Position numbers and translations under genes: made by a program | Part shown: positions 48,028 through 56,783 of the stretch, in pieces | Layout: each line of letters starts with the position of its first letter | Numbering within the stretch: position 1 is the first letter of the stretch | From: an uncultured Clostridia bacterium | GTDB lineage: Bacteria; Bacillota; Clostridia; TANB77; CAG-508 | Reading direction: 5' to 3' | Length of the DNA: 64,000 nt | Assembly (NCBI GenBank): GCA_934162535.1 | Contig: CAKPJC010000004.1 | Coordinates: 31,151-95,150 of the forward strand | The notes under the pieces: model-generated | Told to the model about the DNA's origin: nothing | Database searches by the model: none | Seen by the model: only the letters and a program-made list of their open reading frames with translations

Positions 48028-48074
48028 TGGTGTGCCCAGAGGGATTTGAACCCCCGATCTCAAAGTTCGTAGTG
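48028..48074 (-). other. attL-like 3' fragment of tRNA-Arg(ACG)
   Basis: Read on the minus strand this is the 3' half of a tRNA: anticodon loop CTACGAA (anticodon ACG), 3' anticodon stem CTTTG, variable AGATC, T-arm GGGGG-TTCAAAT-CCCTC, acceptor TGGGCAC, discriminator A and encoded CCA. The five bases 5' of the loop (TAGCA) do not pair with CTTTG and no D-arm is present, so it is not an intact tRNA. That is the footprint left when an integrase inserts an element at the 3' end of a tRNA gene. The intact copy should lie at the other end of the element, to the right. Confidence 0.75.
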
Positions 48075-48212
48075 CTACCATCAGAATTTATAAAACAACT
48101 GAAAATTCAATGAAATATAGATATATCAAGCACTACATAAAAAATTAAAAATTTAAAAAAGTTTAAAGAGATTTAAAAAAAATCAAAAAAGTTTAAAATA
48201 ATATAACAAAAC

Positions 48213-48329
48213 TGGGGAACTTTTAGAAAAAAATTGGGGAACTTTTAATAAAAAAAGTTTTTTAGATATTCAATATGGTTCAAAACCACTTATTTCAACA
48301 GTTCCACAGTTCCCCTGAAAATTGGGGAA
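48213..48329. repeat. GGGGAACT iterons and inverted copy upstream of the Rep-like gene
   Basis: TGGGGAACTTTTA occurs at 48213-48225 and 48235-48247, exactly 22 bp apart. AGTTCCCC (inverted) is at 48308-48315 and TGGGGAA at 48323-48329. The last two form a TTCCCC/GGGGAA hairpin with an 8-base loop. The two-turn spacing suggests protein-binding iterons, as in a replication or excision control site. Confidence 0.6.
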
Positions 48330-48372
48330 TGCACAAAAAGTCTATTAAATTTTAAATAACGGAGATGATAAA

Positions 48373-48465
48373 ATGTTACACTTTATAATAGGATTATTTT
48401 TAGGGGCTAATCTTAGCCTCTTTTTATATGCCTGTATATTAGCAGGAAAAAAATCAGATGAATAA
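48373..48465 (+). CDS. Small membrane peptide, DUF3789-like
   Basis: 30 residues: a hydrophobic helix (HFIIGLFLGANLSLFLYACI) and a short charged tail (AGKKSDE). Preceded by GGAGATGA. Such tiny proteins with the FIIGLFxG start are common in Firmicutes ICEs. Function unknown. Confidence 0.65.
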   Translation: MLHFIIGLFLGANLSLFLYACILAGKKSDE

Positions 48466-48487
48466 TTTTTATGAGAGGAGTTAAATT

Positions 48488-49171
48488 TTGGATGAAAATA
48501 TTAAAAGTAGTTATTATTCCATTTTACCAGCAGTTGTTAGATATGATAAAGATTTAACAGATAAGGCTAAGTTATTATATAGTGAAATCACGTGTCTGTG
48601 TAATAAAGAAGGATATTGTTTTGCTACAAATAATTATTTTGCTAATTTATATAATTGCACTCCTCGAGCAATACAATTTACAATATCTAAGTTACAAGAA
48701 AAAGGCTATATAAAAATAATTGTAGAAAATAATTATCAAAGAAAAATATATTTAACAGATGCACTAGGGTATGAAAAAATTTTCACCCCACCCCACGAAA
48801 ATAATTTCATAGGAGGGTATGAAAAAAATTTCACCCATAATAATATAAAATATAATATAGATGATTTATTTATTTTAATTATAAATAATAGCAATAAAAT
48901 TTCAAATGAATTTTATTCAAATTTGAAAAGGCTTGAGTTTATATATCCTAAAAAAATTATAAATACTATGGAACAGGCTAATTTGATAAAATTAAAAGAA
49001 ATCATTTATACTTTATTTTTAATATACAATAGCAATTTTAAAAGTATTATGTGTAAGTTTGATAGAGAAATTTTGGTAAATTTATATTTAACTTGCAAAG
49101 ATCATAATACAGATGACTTTTTTAATTATTACAGACAATCTATTATAAATAAATACATAGACACATCATAA
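48488..49171 (+). CDS. Helix-turn-helix replication-initiator-like protein
   Basis: 227 residues with a TTG start behind GAGGAG. The N-terminus has the winged-helix pattern of ICE/plasmid Rep-type proteins (ILPAVVRYDKDLTDKAKLLY, FATNNYFANLYNCTPRAIQ, LQEKGYIKI). The C-terminus is Asn-rich helical and unrecognised. It follows directly after the GGGGAACT iterons, which it may bind. No CGG codon. Confidence 0.7.
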   Translation: MDENIKSSYYSILPAVVRYDKDLTDKAKLLYSEITCLCNKEGYCFATNNYFANLYNCTPRAIQFTISKLQEKGYIKIIVENNYQRKIYLTDALGYEKIFTPPHENNFIGGYEKNFTHNNIKYNIDDLFILIINNSNKISNEFYSNLKRLEFIYPKKIINTMEQANLIKLKEIIYTLFLIYNSNFKSIMCKFDREILVNLYLTCKDHNTDDFFNYYRQSIINKYIDTS

Positions 49172-49185
49172 AGGAGTTTTGATTA

Positions 49186-49434
49186 ATGATAAATAATTAT
49201 ATAAATAATTTTGAAAATATAATGTCAATTTTTTTATTTTATGGCTTTAAATATACTTTATTTTTACTTGTGATTATGCTAATATTATCACTTATTTTTC
49301 TAATAATTGGTTGTATTATAAAATCACAAACAATAAAATCGAAATTTTTAAAAATTGTACCAGGCTTATTATTAAGTCTTATTTTTTTACTTCTTTTGCC
49401 CTACATTTTAGTGCAATTTAAAAATTTAATATAA
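49186..49434 (+). CDS. Small membrane protein of the transfer operon
   Basis: 82 residues with AAGGAG before ATG. Two hydrophobic helices (about 17-45 and 59-76). No family recognised. It sits 14 bp after the Rep-like gene and before the pilin-type gene, as small membrane proteins do in ICE transfer operons. Confidence 0.55.
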   Translation: MINNYINNFENIMSIFLFYGFKYTLFLLVIMLILSLIFLIIGCIIKSQTIKSKFLKIVPGLLLSLIFLLLLPYILVQFKNLI

Positions 49435-49444
49435 ATAGTGTTCT

Positions 49445-49476
49445 CCTTAATTTGCCCTATCAAAAAGTTAAGGAGA
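49445..49476 (+). repeat. Recurrent intergenic TTAATTTGCCCTATCA motif, copy 1
   Basis: CCTTAATTTGCCCTATCA with an A-rich spacer leads into AAGGAG, 32 bases from GCCC to the ATG at 49486. Near-identical words recur before 59748, and weaker ones before 59427 and 55962. Confidence 0.5.
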
Positions 49477-49485
49477 TGATGTTTT

Positions 49486-49867
49486 ATGAATGTTACAAAA
49501 AAGAAAAAGAAACTTATTCCAAAATTATCAAGCATTGGAACAACAATTACATTGTTACTAATTCAATGTAATCAATGTTTTGCTGAAAGTATTGGAACAG
49601 CTGAAGTGCAAACTGCAACAGATAATATTAAAAGAGTTATCACAAGTATTGCAATGCCATTAGGTCGGAGTTTTAATCTTTGCTAGTGTAGTTGTTGCAG
49701 CATTAAAAATGATTGCCAATTCAAACAATCCACAAAAAAGGTCTGAAAGTATTGGTGCTCTTGCCTGGATATGTGGTGGTGGCGTGATTTTAGGTGCTTC
49801 ACTTATTATTGCTGGAATCATTATCAATGTTGCTACAAATAATAGTGGTACATTGCTTGGAAGTTAG
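49486..49867 (+). CDS. VirB2/TrbC-like pilin subunit, needs +1 shift at CGG
   Basis: 126 residues after skipping the C at 49666. A basic N-terminus and signal-like helix end near CFAES. Two hydrophobic helices follow (VLIFASVVVAALKM and GVILGASLIIAGIII) around a short polar loop, the VirB2/TrbC pattern. These form the conjugative channel or pilus core. Frame 0 stops at TAG five codons past CGG, leaving only the signal region and no membrane pair. It is the second membrane gene of the operon, followed by the PrgI homologue. Confidence 0.75.
49666..49668 (+). other. CGG +1 frameshift site 2 (VirB2)
   Basis: Context TTA GGT | CGG | A GTT, after residue 60. Skipping C gives GGA GTT TTA, the start of the first conserved membrane helix. 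Confidence 0.9.
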
Positions 49868-49877
49868 GTGATTTTTT

Positions 49878-50168
49878 GTGAGAGTATTTAAAATTCCATT
49901 TGATATTAAACGAGAAGAAAAAATATTTGGTGGTTATTTAAGTTTAAGGCAGGTCTTATATTTAATGCTTGCTGCATCAAGTTTAAGTATATTAGCTACA
50001 CCACTAAATATTATTATAAAAATAGTTATTATCACTATAATTGCTACATTTTTTCTACTTTGTGCTTTTCTAAAAATAAATGAGCAAAATTTTGATAAGT
50101 TATTTTTATGTGCCACAAAATACATTGTTCGTAGAAAAAAATTCAAATATGAGAGGTGCTTAAAATGA
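49878..50168 (+). CDS. PrgI-family transfer protein
   Basis: 96 residues with a GTG start. The N-terminus FKIPFDIKREEKIFGGYLSLRQVLYL and two membrane helices are typical of PrgI (TcpE/VirB3-position) proteins, inner-membrane components next to VirB4. The stop overlaps the next ATG as ATGA, suggesting translational coupling. Confidence 0.8.
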   Translation: MRVFKIPFDIKREEKIFGGYLSLRQVLYLMLAASSLSILATPLNIIIKIVIITIIATFFLLCAFLKINEQNFDKLFLCATKYIVRRKKFKYERCLK

Positions 50169-50899
50169 TAATAATGTTTATTTTTCTTGGATTAACGGTT
50201 GTCTTTGTTATTGGTACTGCTATTTATTTAAACAGAAAGAAAAATCAAAATGGATTTATTCAAAAAAATGATAAAAAAGCAAATGAAAATCAAGGACAAA
50301 AAGTAGATAAAAAGAAATTAGAAAATATTTTTAATTTTAAAATAAAAGATAATATAATTTGCATTGGTAACAGATATTCAAATATTGTTAGACTTGGTAA
50401 CATTGATTACAATATGCTTTCTGTTTCTGAACAGGATTCTATTGAAAATATTTTAATACAAACTGCTCTTTCAATAGATTATCCGGTTCAATTTTTTAGT
50501 ACAACTGAATACATAGATACAACAAAAGTTATTTCACTTATGAAAAAGAATAAAAATACAAATGAAAAAATTGAAGAATACAAAAACTATTTAATAGACT
50601 ACTTGCATAACTTAATGGAAAACAGGACTATTTCTGTTGTTAGGAGTTATGCAATTATTAGTTATGATGGGAATTTAAAGGATGCAATGCAAGAATTAAA
50701 CAGAAAAACACTATCTTTTACAAGTAGTTTATTAAGAGCAAAGATAGTATGTGAAGTTTTAACTGAAGATGAAATTTACGATTTAATTTATAAAGAATTA
50801 AATAAAAATTCAACCATAAATATTAGCAATTTACAAGGAGGTGGAAAAGAATTATATGTTGGGAAAAAACAAAAAATCAAAAGAAATAAACATATTTGA
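50165..50899 (+). CDS. Transfer-operon membrane-anchored protein
   Basis: About 244 residues. One N-terminal helix (MIIMFIFLGLTVVFVIGTAI) then a soluble domain with CIGNRYSNIVRLGNIDYNMLSVSEQ and SIDYPVQFFSTTEYIDT. This resembles the VirB4 N-terminal (CagE) part that some ICEs encode as a separate protein. It is coupled by ATGA overlap to PrgI and overlaps virB4. Exact role is inferred from position. Confidence 0.65.
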   Translation: MIIMFIFLGLTVVFVIGTAIYLNRKKNQNGFIQKNDKKANENQGQKVDKKKLENIFNFKIKDNIICIGNRYSNIVRLGNIDYNMLSVSEQDSIENILIQTALSIDYPVQFFSTTEYIDTTKVISLMKKNKNTNEKIEEYKNYLIDYLHNLMENRTISVVRSYAIISYDGNLKDAMQELNRKTLSFTSSLLRAKIVCEVLTEDEIYDLIYKELNKNSTINISNLQGGGKELYVGKKQKIKRNKHI

Positions 50900-52673
50900 A
50901 AATGTACCTAAGCTTTCCGACTTACTGATTCCTGATGAGTTACAAGAAAAAGTAGATTATTTGAAACTTGGATATAACAAATTTACTAGAATATTTGTTA
51001 TGACAATTTATCCTGAACAAACTTGGGTTAGTTGGCTAGATGATTTATTTGCTATTGGAAATATAAATATTTCTGTAAAAATAGAGCCATCTATCAATGG
51101 AAATGTTATAAATCAATTAACAAAGAAATTAGTACAAGCTCAAAGCGAATATGCAACTTATTCAAGACAAGGGAATATATTGCATTTGCCGGAATTAGAA
51201 AAACAAATTGGAGATTTAGAAGATTTGCGAATGCTAATACAAACTAATCAAGATAAATTATTTTATGCTACAATTTTTATATCTCTAAATGCTGAAAGTC
51301 TAAAAGATTTAAACGAGAAAACAAAAATATTAGAAAGTGAATTGAACAAAAAAACTGCAATGATTAGAACACTAACTTTTAGACAGTTAGAAGGATATAA
51401 AACAATACTTCCTACAAACGAATACCCTATTCCAAACTATGAGCGAAATATGGTAGCTGGTGGTATTGCAACATTGATACCTATTTCTACACCTAATTTA
51501 TCACATGATAAAGGTATTTTTATTGGCAGAAATATATATACAAATGCACCTGTTTACATTGATACATTTTGCGGTCCTCCTACACTCCCTAATCCACATG
51601 TATTTATTTGTGGCACAAGTGGTGGTGGAAAAAGTGTAGCACTAAAAACATTAACCGCTAGAAATATTGCTACTACTGGATGCGGAGCATTTTTTATTGA
51701 TGTCGAAGGCGAATATAGTAATTTAACTAAAATGCTTGGTGGAAAAGTAATTAAAATTGAGCAAGGAAAACCAGCAGGAATAAATCCTTTTGAACTAGAG
51801 GCAGATTTTAAAGGTAAAGAGAAGTTTTTAAATATACTTGATAAAGTGGCAGAAATTAGAGCCTTAATTGCAACAATATGCAGAAATTATGGTCGAACAC
51901 TTACAGGAACAGAAAATACTGAAATAGAGATAATAGTAAATCAATTATATAGTGAACGAGGCATTACAAGTGATGTGAATTCGCTTTATGAGAAAAAAGG
52001 TGGAAAACTTGATAATGGTAAATATGTAGTAGGAAAAATAGAAAAGAAAATGCCTACTCTTACAAATTTTCATGACAAATTAGTACAACGTGGAAAATGT
52101 AAAGAATTAGCTGATATTTTAATCCCATTCCTAAAAGGTAATTCTTTGGGAATCTTCGATTGTGAAAGTAAAATTACATCTTCTGAAGATATTATTTGTT
52201 TTGATATGAGTGAGATTAAAGATGAATTTACAAAATTATATTCTTCTTTTGTTATCTTAACTTGGGTATGGCAAAAATATGTACTAAAAAATAGAGAAAA
52301 GAAAAAAATCATAGTTTGCGATGAAGCTTGGTTATTTTTAAAATATCAAGAATCCGCAGACTTCCTTGTGAATGTTGCTCGCCGCCGGTCGCAAGTATAA
52401 TGTTCCATTATTCATTCGGTAGCCAATTTATTGATGAATTTTTAAGTTCTGAAGAACGGAAAAACCATTATAAATATATGCTCAACAAGATATTTATTTA
52501 AGCAAAGTCCTGGATCCGTCGATGAAGTTGTAGATTTCTTTAATTTATCTGAAGGTACAAAAAATTTTCTTACTGCTGCTACTCCTGGTCAATGTGTAAT
52601 AAGCCTAAATAATACTGTTACTGCAATAAAATTTATTATAACAAAATATGAAGAAACCTTTGTATTTACTTAA
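50856..52673 (+). CDS. VirB4/TraE-type conjugation ATPase, needs three +1 shifts at CGG
   Basis: 604 residues after skipping C at 52386, 52417 and 52457 (1815 coding bases). ATG 50856 follows AAGGAGG. Walker A GTSGGGKS is at about 253 and Walker B IIVCDEAW at about 484. Frame 0 ends shortly after Walker B. Without the three shifts about 95 C-terminal residues are lost. With them the chain reads ARRGRKYNVPLLFIGSQF, EEGKTIINICSTRY and QSPGSVDEVVDFF, the normal VirB4 C-terminal helical region. It energises the type IV secretion channel. Three sites in about 70 bases is the densest cluster. Confidence 0.85.
52386..52388 (+). other. CGG +1 frameshift site 3 (VirB4)
   Basis: Context CGC CGC | CGG | T CGC, after residue 510. 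Skipping C gives GGT CGC AAG TAT. Frame 0 ends three codons later at TAA. Confidence 0.9.
52417..52419 (+). other. CGG +1 frameshift site 4 (VirB4)
   Basis: Context TTC ATT | CGG | T AGC in the already shifted frame, after residue 520. Without a second shift the next codon is TAG. With it the chain continues GSQFIDEF. Confidence 0.88.
52457..52459 (+). other. CGG +1 frameshift site 5 (VirB4)
   Basis: Context GAA GAA | CGG | A AAA, after residue 533. Skipping C gives GGA AAA ACC ATT and an open frame to the TAA at 52671. Confidence 0.88.
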
Positions 52674-52691
52674 AACTGGAGGTGAGAAAAA

Positions 52692-54195
52692 TTGAATAAA
52701 TTATTTAAAAGTTTTGTAATAGTAGTTACAATGCTTTTTTTATTATCTCCTATATGTTTTGGGGCCACTCCTGAACTAAAAAAACAAATAAAAAAGGAAG
52801 ATGGCTCTTTATTTGAAAAAATTATTGCCGAATGTATTGGTGGAATTGCTGAAACAGTCCTAGACTTTACAACTCGGTGAAAAAGCCAATGTAGGTTTTA
52901 AAGATTATGATGAACTTATTTTTAATAATAAGCAATCAAATGATAGTTTATCACCATTTACAGAAGAATTATGGACTAAAACTATGAAATGGTATCAAAT
53001 TTTTAGCATTATTTCTGGAACATTGATACTAATTGCAGTATTTATATTAGCTTTTAAAATGATAAATGCAGGTATGAATACGACTAGAAAAAATGAAGCA
53101 AAAGAAAATTTGATGCGATTATGTTTTGGTGGTGCTGCAATAGCTCTAGCTCCTTTATTTATTAGATTTTTATTGTATATGAATAATAGCTTAGTATATT
53201 TATTAGTTACAGCTGCAAATACTGGAACACTTGATGCAACATTAGGAAACTCTATGCTAACAAGTATAAAAACTGGAAATGCAATTTCAACAGCCCTTGT
53301 AATTGCAATGTTTATATATTTATTTGTGAAGTTAAATATTAAATTTATAGTTAGACAATTTACAATTATAATATTTACTATTTTTACCCCTGTTGCTGCT
53401 GGACTTTGGATAATAAATAAAAATGTAACTGCTGCATCAATTTGGGCTGGTCAAATTATTATGAATATTTTTATGCAATTTATATATTGCTTTTTATTTT
53501 TAATATATCTTGCATTTTTGCCATCTGGTGGTGGCTGGGCTATCTCTTTAATTTGGGCTATGATGATCCTTCCACTTGCTGATACATTACAAAATTGTTT
53601 ACAAAATCTAACTTCAAGAATTGCTGGCATTGATAATGAACAAATGACAAATAGAGTTCTTGGAACAGGTGCAATGCTTGGCTTTGGATTAGGTGCTATT
53701 AAAGAACAATTTAAAACTCCTAACATTCCAAGTAAATCATCTAACAATGGAACTGATAATAATTCCAATAATGGACTAAAAGGCATTATATCAAGAGCAA
53801 AATCATTTATAAATCCAGTAACAAACTTATCTGATGAAAAAGATTACAACGGAAATGTAAATCCTATAAGAGATGTAATAACACCTACAAAAGAAGGTAA
53901 ACAAGATACTGTAACAATGCCTAAATCAAAAATAGATAACAAAAATAATATGAGCAATGGAAAAATAACTCCAAAATCAGTAGTAAAAAATGTTGCAAGT
54001 ACCGGATTCAAAGGAACAAAAGCATATCTAAGTATAGGGGCAAAAATGGCTGAAGGCGATTTTAGTTCATACAAGTATAAAAAACAACCATCTTCAAAAA
54101 ATAATGAGTCTATGCAAAATACTGAATATTTAAACAATATAAATAATTTGCAGAAAGGGGCTGAAAATGAGTTTAAAGGAAAAAACGAAGAATGA
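52692..54195 (+). CDS. TrbL/VirB6-like multi-pass channel protein, needs +1 shift at CGG
   Basis: 500 residues after skipping the C at 52875, TTG start behind GGAGG. A signal helix is followed by a periplasmic segment, then about six membrane helices (for example IISGTLILIAVFILAF, IALAPLFIRFLLYM, FIVRQFTIIIFTIF, FIYCFLFLIYLAFL) and a long Asn/Lys/Ser-rich cytoplasmic tail, the TrbL/VirB6 layout. Frame 0 stops at TGA directly after CGG, giving only 62 residues. The stop overlaps the M23 start by 29 bp. Confidence 0.8.
52875..52877 (+). other. CGG +1 frameshift site 6 (TrbL)
   Basis: Context ACA ACT | CGG | T GAA, after residue 61. Frame 0 gives CGG TGA. Skipping C gives GGT GAA AAA GCC and joins the 440-residue membrane part. 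Confidence 0.9.
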
Positions 54196-54836
54196 AATTA
54201 AAAAGAAATTCAAAAAAATCGTTTTAAAAATAATTAAACCATTTATCCCATTTATAATTGTAATTTTTTTAATTGTTTTGGCAGTATGTACTGTAGTAGA
54301 TTCTATGTTTACAACTGAAGATGATATGCAAATGGCTGAAAAACTTTCAAGCGAAGATTACGAAGCACAATATGCAGAATGGCTAAAAGATAAAGAAACA
54401 ACACCTAGTACAATAATAAATGATGGAAAAGGTCTTATTCCTACTGGTATGTTTACTTGGCCAATACCTGGCTATACATTAATTACATCACATTTTGGAA
54501 TGAGAACACATCCTATAACTGGAGTCTACAAATTGCATAGTGGTACAGATGTCGGTGCACCTATTGGAGCTAATTTCGTAGCAATGGCTGATGGTATTGT
54601 TACAACAGCAAAATATAGTAATGCGTATGGAAATATGGTAATGATAGACCATCGGAAACAATATTGTAACTTTATATGCACATGGTTCTGAAATATTAGT
54701 ACAAACAGGTCAACAAGTAAAACAAGGTGATCCAGTTTTAAAAGTTGGGTCAACAGGCTATTCAACAGGAGCACACGCTCATTTTGAGGTTAGAATAAAA
54801 GGAAGTTTTGTAAATCCTGAAACTTATTTTAAATAG
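54167..54836 (+). CDS. M23-family peptidoglycan hydrolase of the transfer system, needs +1 shift at CGG
   Basis: 222 residues after skipping the C at 54653. A basic N-terminus and one membrane helix (about 22-45) precede an M23 endopeptidase domain: SHFGMRTHPITG, LHSGTDVGAPIG (metal His and Asp), and after the shift TLYAHGS and STGAHAHFEVR (HxH metal motif). It opens the cell wall for the conjugation channel. Frame 0 loses the HxH half and would be inactive. Its start lies inside the trbL end. Confidence 0.85.
54653..54655 (+). other. CGG +1 frameshift site 7 (M23)
   Basis: Context GAC CAT | CGG | A AAC, after residue 162. Skipping C gives GGA AAC AAT ATT, matching the HGN/HG-turn usual in M23 enzymes. 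Confidence 0.9.
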
Positions 54837-54848
54837 GAGGTTTTAAAA

Positions 54849-55211
54849 ATGGTTTTAATTTTCACAGATAATGAAATATTAAACAAAGATTTGAACAAAA
54901 ATATTGAAAATAGTAGGGTTGTATATTATCCAGATTACATATTAGAAGAAAAAGAAGCAAATATTTTAATTGCTACATTACAGCCAAATAAATACAATTT
55001 TAAAGACTTTATGTTTAAAGTTAGAGAAAAAAATATAAGAGTAATTTTAATTCTTGAAAATGCACAAATATCAGAATTAAAAGATGCTCTTTTTTTAGGA
55101 ATATATGACTTTATTTTTGATCCTTTTGAAATTGAAGATATAAAAAGAAAAATCAACATTGCTACCCCATTTTCTGAAATTTCAATATATATAGAAAAAT
55201 ACTTGAATTAA
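54849..55211 (+). CDS. Receiver-like small protein of unknown function
   Basis: 120 residues, ATG with GGAGG upstream, 12 bp after the M23 gene. The pattern of alternating strands and helices ending IYDFIFDPFEIEDIKRKI recalls a degenerate CheY/receiver fold (the last part resembles 'GADDYITKPF..ELLARI' regions), but the phospho-acceptor Asp is not clear. Function unknown. Confidence 0.5.
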   Translation: MVLIFTDNEILNKDLNKNIENSRVVYYPDYILEEKEANILIATLQPNKYNFKDFMFKVREKNIRVILILENAQISELKDALFLGIYDFIFDPFEIEDIKRKINIATPFSEISIYIEKYLN

Positions 55212-55287
55212 AGTATTTTAACTATTCTAATTGAAAGGCGGTGATATAACTACATTTCAAAATTTTAATGGAAGGAGGATTTTAGTT

Positions 55288-55878
55288 TTGCACAAAAAAG
55301 TAATTATAATATCAATTACAGTCATTCTTATAATTATTGCAACAATATCTACTTTTTTTATAGTTAAATATTTTATGAATAAAAATAAAATAAACTATGT
55401 GTATGAAGAATATTCAAATGATAATACACAAAACAGACTAGATACTGAAAATAACAATACTGAATTAGATTCGACTGATAATTTAATGTTACATATTGAT
55501 GGAGAAAATGTACTTGGTGTTATTAAAATTGATAAGATTAATTTTGAAGGGCTAATTTATGAAGGAACTTCTATGCAAACTCTTGCAAAAGGTGTGGGAC
55601 ACTTTGAAAATACACCATATCTTAAAGGAAATGTATGTTTAGCAGCTCATAATACTAATCCATATTGGGCTAAATTACATACTTTGTCTAACGGAGATAA
55701 GATACAGTACACTTGCTTTTTAGGCACAAAAGAATACGAAGTAAATAATGTTTCAAGAATTAGTGAAACAGATTGGGACTCTTTAAAAAATACTGACACT
55801 AATGTATTGACACTTATTACTTGTGTAAAAGGACAAAAAGATTTAAGACTCTGTGTTCAAGCAAAAGAAATAAAATAA
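55288..55878 (+). CDS. Sortase
   Basis: 196 residues with a TTG start placed 9 bases after GGAGG. One N-terminal helix anchors it. The catalytic His is in LAAHNTNPYW, Cys in TLITCVKGQ and Arg in DLRLCV, the sortase triad. It should link the LPRTG protein encoded two genes downstream (56784) to the wall or polymerise it. No CGG codon. Confidence 0.85.
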   Translation: MHKKVIIISITVILIIIATISTFFIVKYFMNKNKINYVYEEYSNDNTQNRLDTENNNTELDSTDNLMLHIDGENVLGVIKIDKINFEGLIYEGTSMQTLAKGVGHFENTPYLKGNVCLAAHNTNPYWAKLHTLSNGDKIQYTCFLGTKEYEVNNVSRISETDWDSLKNTDTNVLTLITCVKGQKDLRLCVQAKEIK

Positions 55879-55961
55879 AATTTTTTTCTTTTGAGCATTG
55901 TCAAAATAATATAAATGATGTTACCCTAGAAATAATAAAAAATATGAAAGGGTGATGTTTT

Positions 55962-56693
55962 ATGAATAAGAAAAAAATTAGCATAGTAATTATTAGTGTT
56001 TTGGCTTTTATAATTATTATTTGTGTAGCTTTATTTTTATATAGCAAAAATAATCAAAATTTAGAAAGCAGTGATTTACCACAAAATGAAGTAATACCAA
56101 ATGATGTAGTAGAAAATACAACAGATATACAAACAGCAGAAGTTCAAGAAGATAATAATGTAGCAACTGTTGCTGAAGAACAAATGGAAGCTCAAACTAT
56201 TCCTGCTCAAGAAGAAAGTAATACTTCAAATAAGCCTACTGAAACCAAGCCACAAGTTGCATCAGAAAAACAAAATAATAAACCAGTAGAAACAAAGCCA
56301 AAAGCAAAAACACAAATTGAAACTAAAAAAGTAGAAACTCCTAAAAATACAAAGAATAAATCTACGGTTACTTCTACTACTGAAACACCTAAAAAAGAAG
56401 ATTCAAAACCAACTCAAACTACAACACCAGCTAATACTGAAAAATATGTAAGAAATGATGAAATGATAAATAAAATCAGGGGTGTTATGCAAAACAATGA
56501 ATCAGATTTTATGAAACAATATGGTTACAACATAGTTGTGGATAGTTCAATAAAAGCACAAACAAATCAATTTACTTACACAGAAAGTAGAGTAATAAAT
56601 TATTTGAAATACAAATTTGGAACAATACGAATTTACGCTGAAGATTATTATAAAAATGGAAATTTAATAATGACTATGTGTTATATTTTATAA
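55962..56693 (+). CDS. Membrane-anchored Thr/Lys-rich surface protein of unknown function
   Basis: 243 residues. One N-terminal helix, then about 120 residues of low complexity rich in Glu, Thr, Lys and Gln (repeated TKPQ, PVETKP, KKVETP), and a C-terminal globular 60 residues ending in YYKNGNLIMTMCYIL. The long disordered stalk suggests it spans the cell wall. No family recognised. Confidence 0.5.
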   Translation: MNKKKISIVIISVLAFIIIICVALFLYSKNNQNLESSDLPQNEVIPNDVVENTTDIQTAEVQEDNNVATVAEEQMEAQTIPAQEESNTSNKPTETKPQVASEKQNNKPVETKPKAKTQIETKKVETPKNTKNKSTVTSTTETPKKEDSKPTQTTTPANTEKYVRNDEMINKIRGVMQNNESDFMKQYGYNIVVDSSIKAQTNQFTYTESRVINYLKYKFGTIRIYAEDYYKNGNLIMTMCYIL

Positions 56694-56698
56694 CTAAG

Positions 56699-56722
56699 AA
56701 AGCTCTATTTAAGGGGCTTTTT
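56699..56722 (+). terminator. Terminator after the stalk protein
   Basis: AAAGCTC / GGGGCTTT with a 7-base loop and a run of T, six bases past the stop at 56693. Confidence 0.6.
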
Positions 56723-56783
56723 TTATATAGTGTTTTCTCTTATATTAAAGCCTTTCTAAATAAATATAGGAGGAATTTTTAAT

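Larger units (their letters stand above)
47906..48372. other. Gene-free ICE border region
   Basis: About 467 bp holding, left to right: the terminator at 47976-48022, the tRNA-Arg 3' fragment at 48028-48074, a very A-rich stretch with repeated AAAAAGTTTAAA-like words (48140-48200), and GGGGAACT repeats (48213-48329). No coding frame is supported. Confidence 0.7.

Noticed and set aside
48028..48074. An intact tRNA gene
   Set aside because: Only the 3' half from the anticodon loop is present. The 5' anticodon stem, D-arm and acceptor 5' strand are missing.
52386..52459. prfB-type programmed frameshift
   Set aside because: There is no CTT TGA site and no upstream Shine-Dalgarno-like element. 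The common element is CGG alone.
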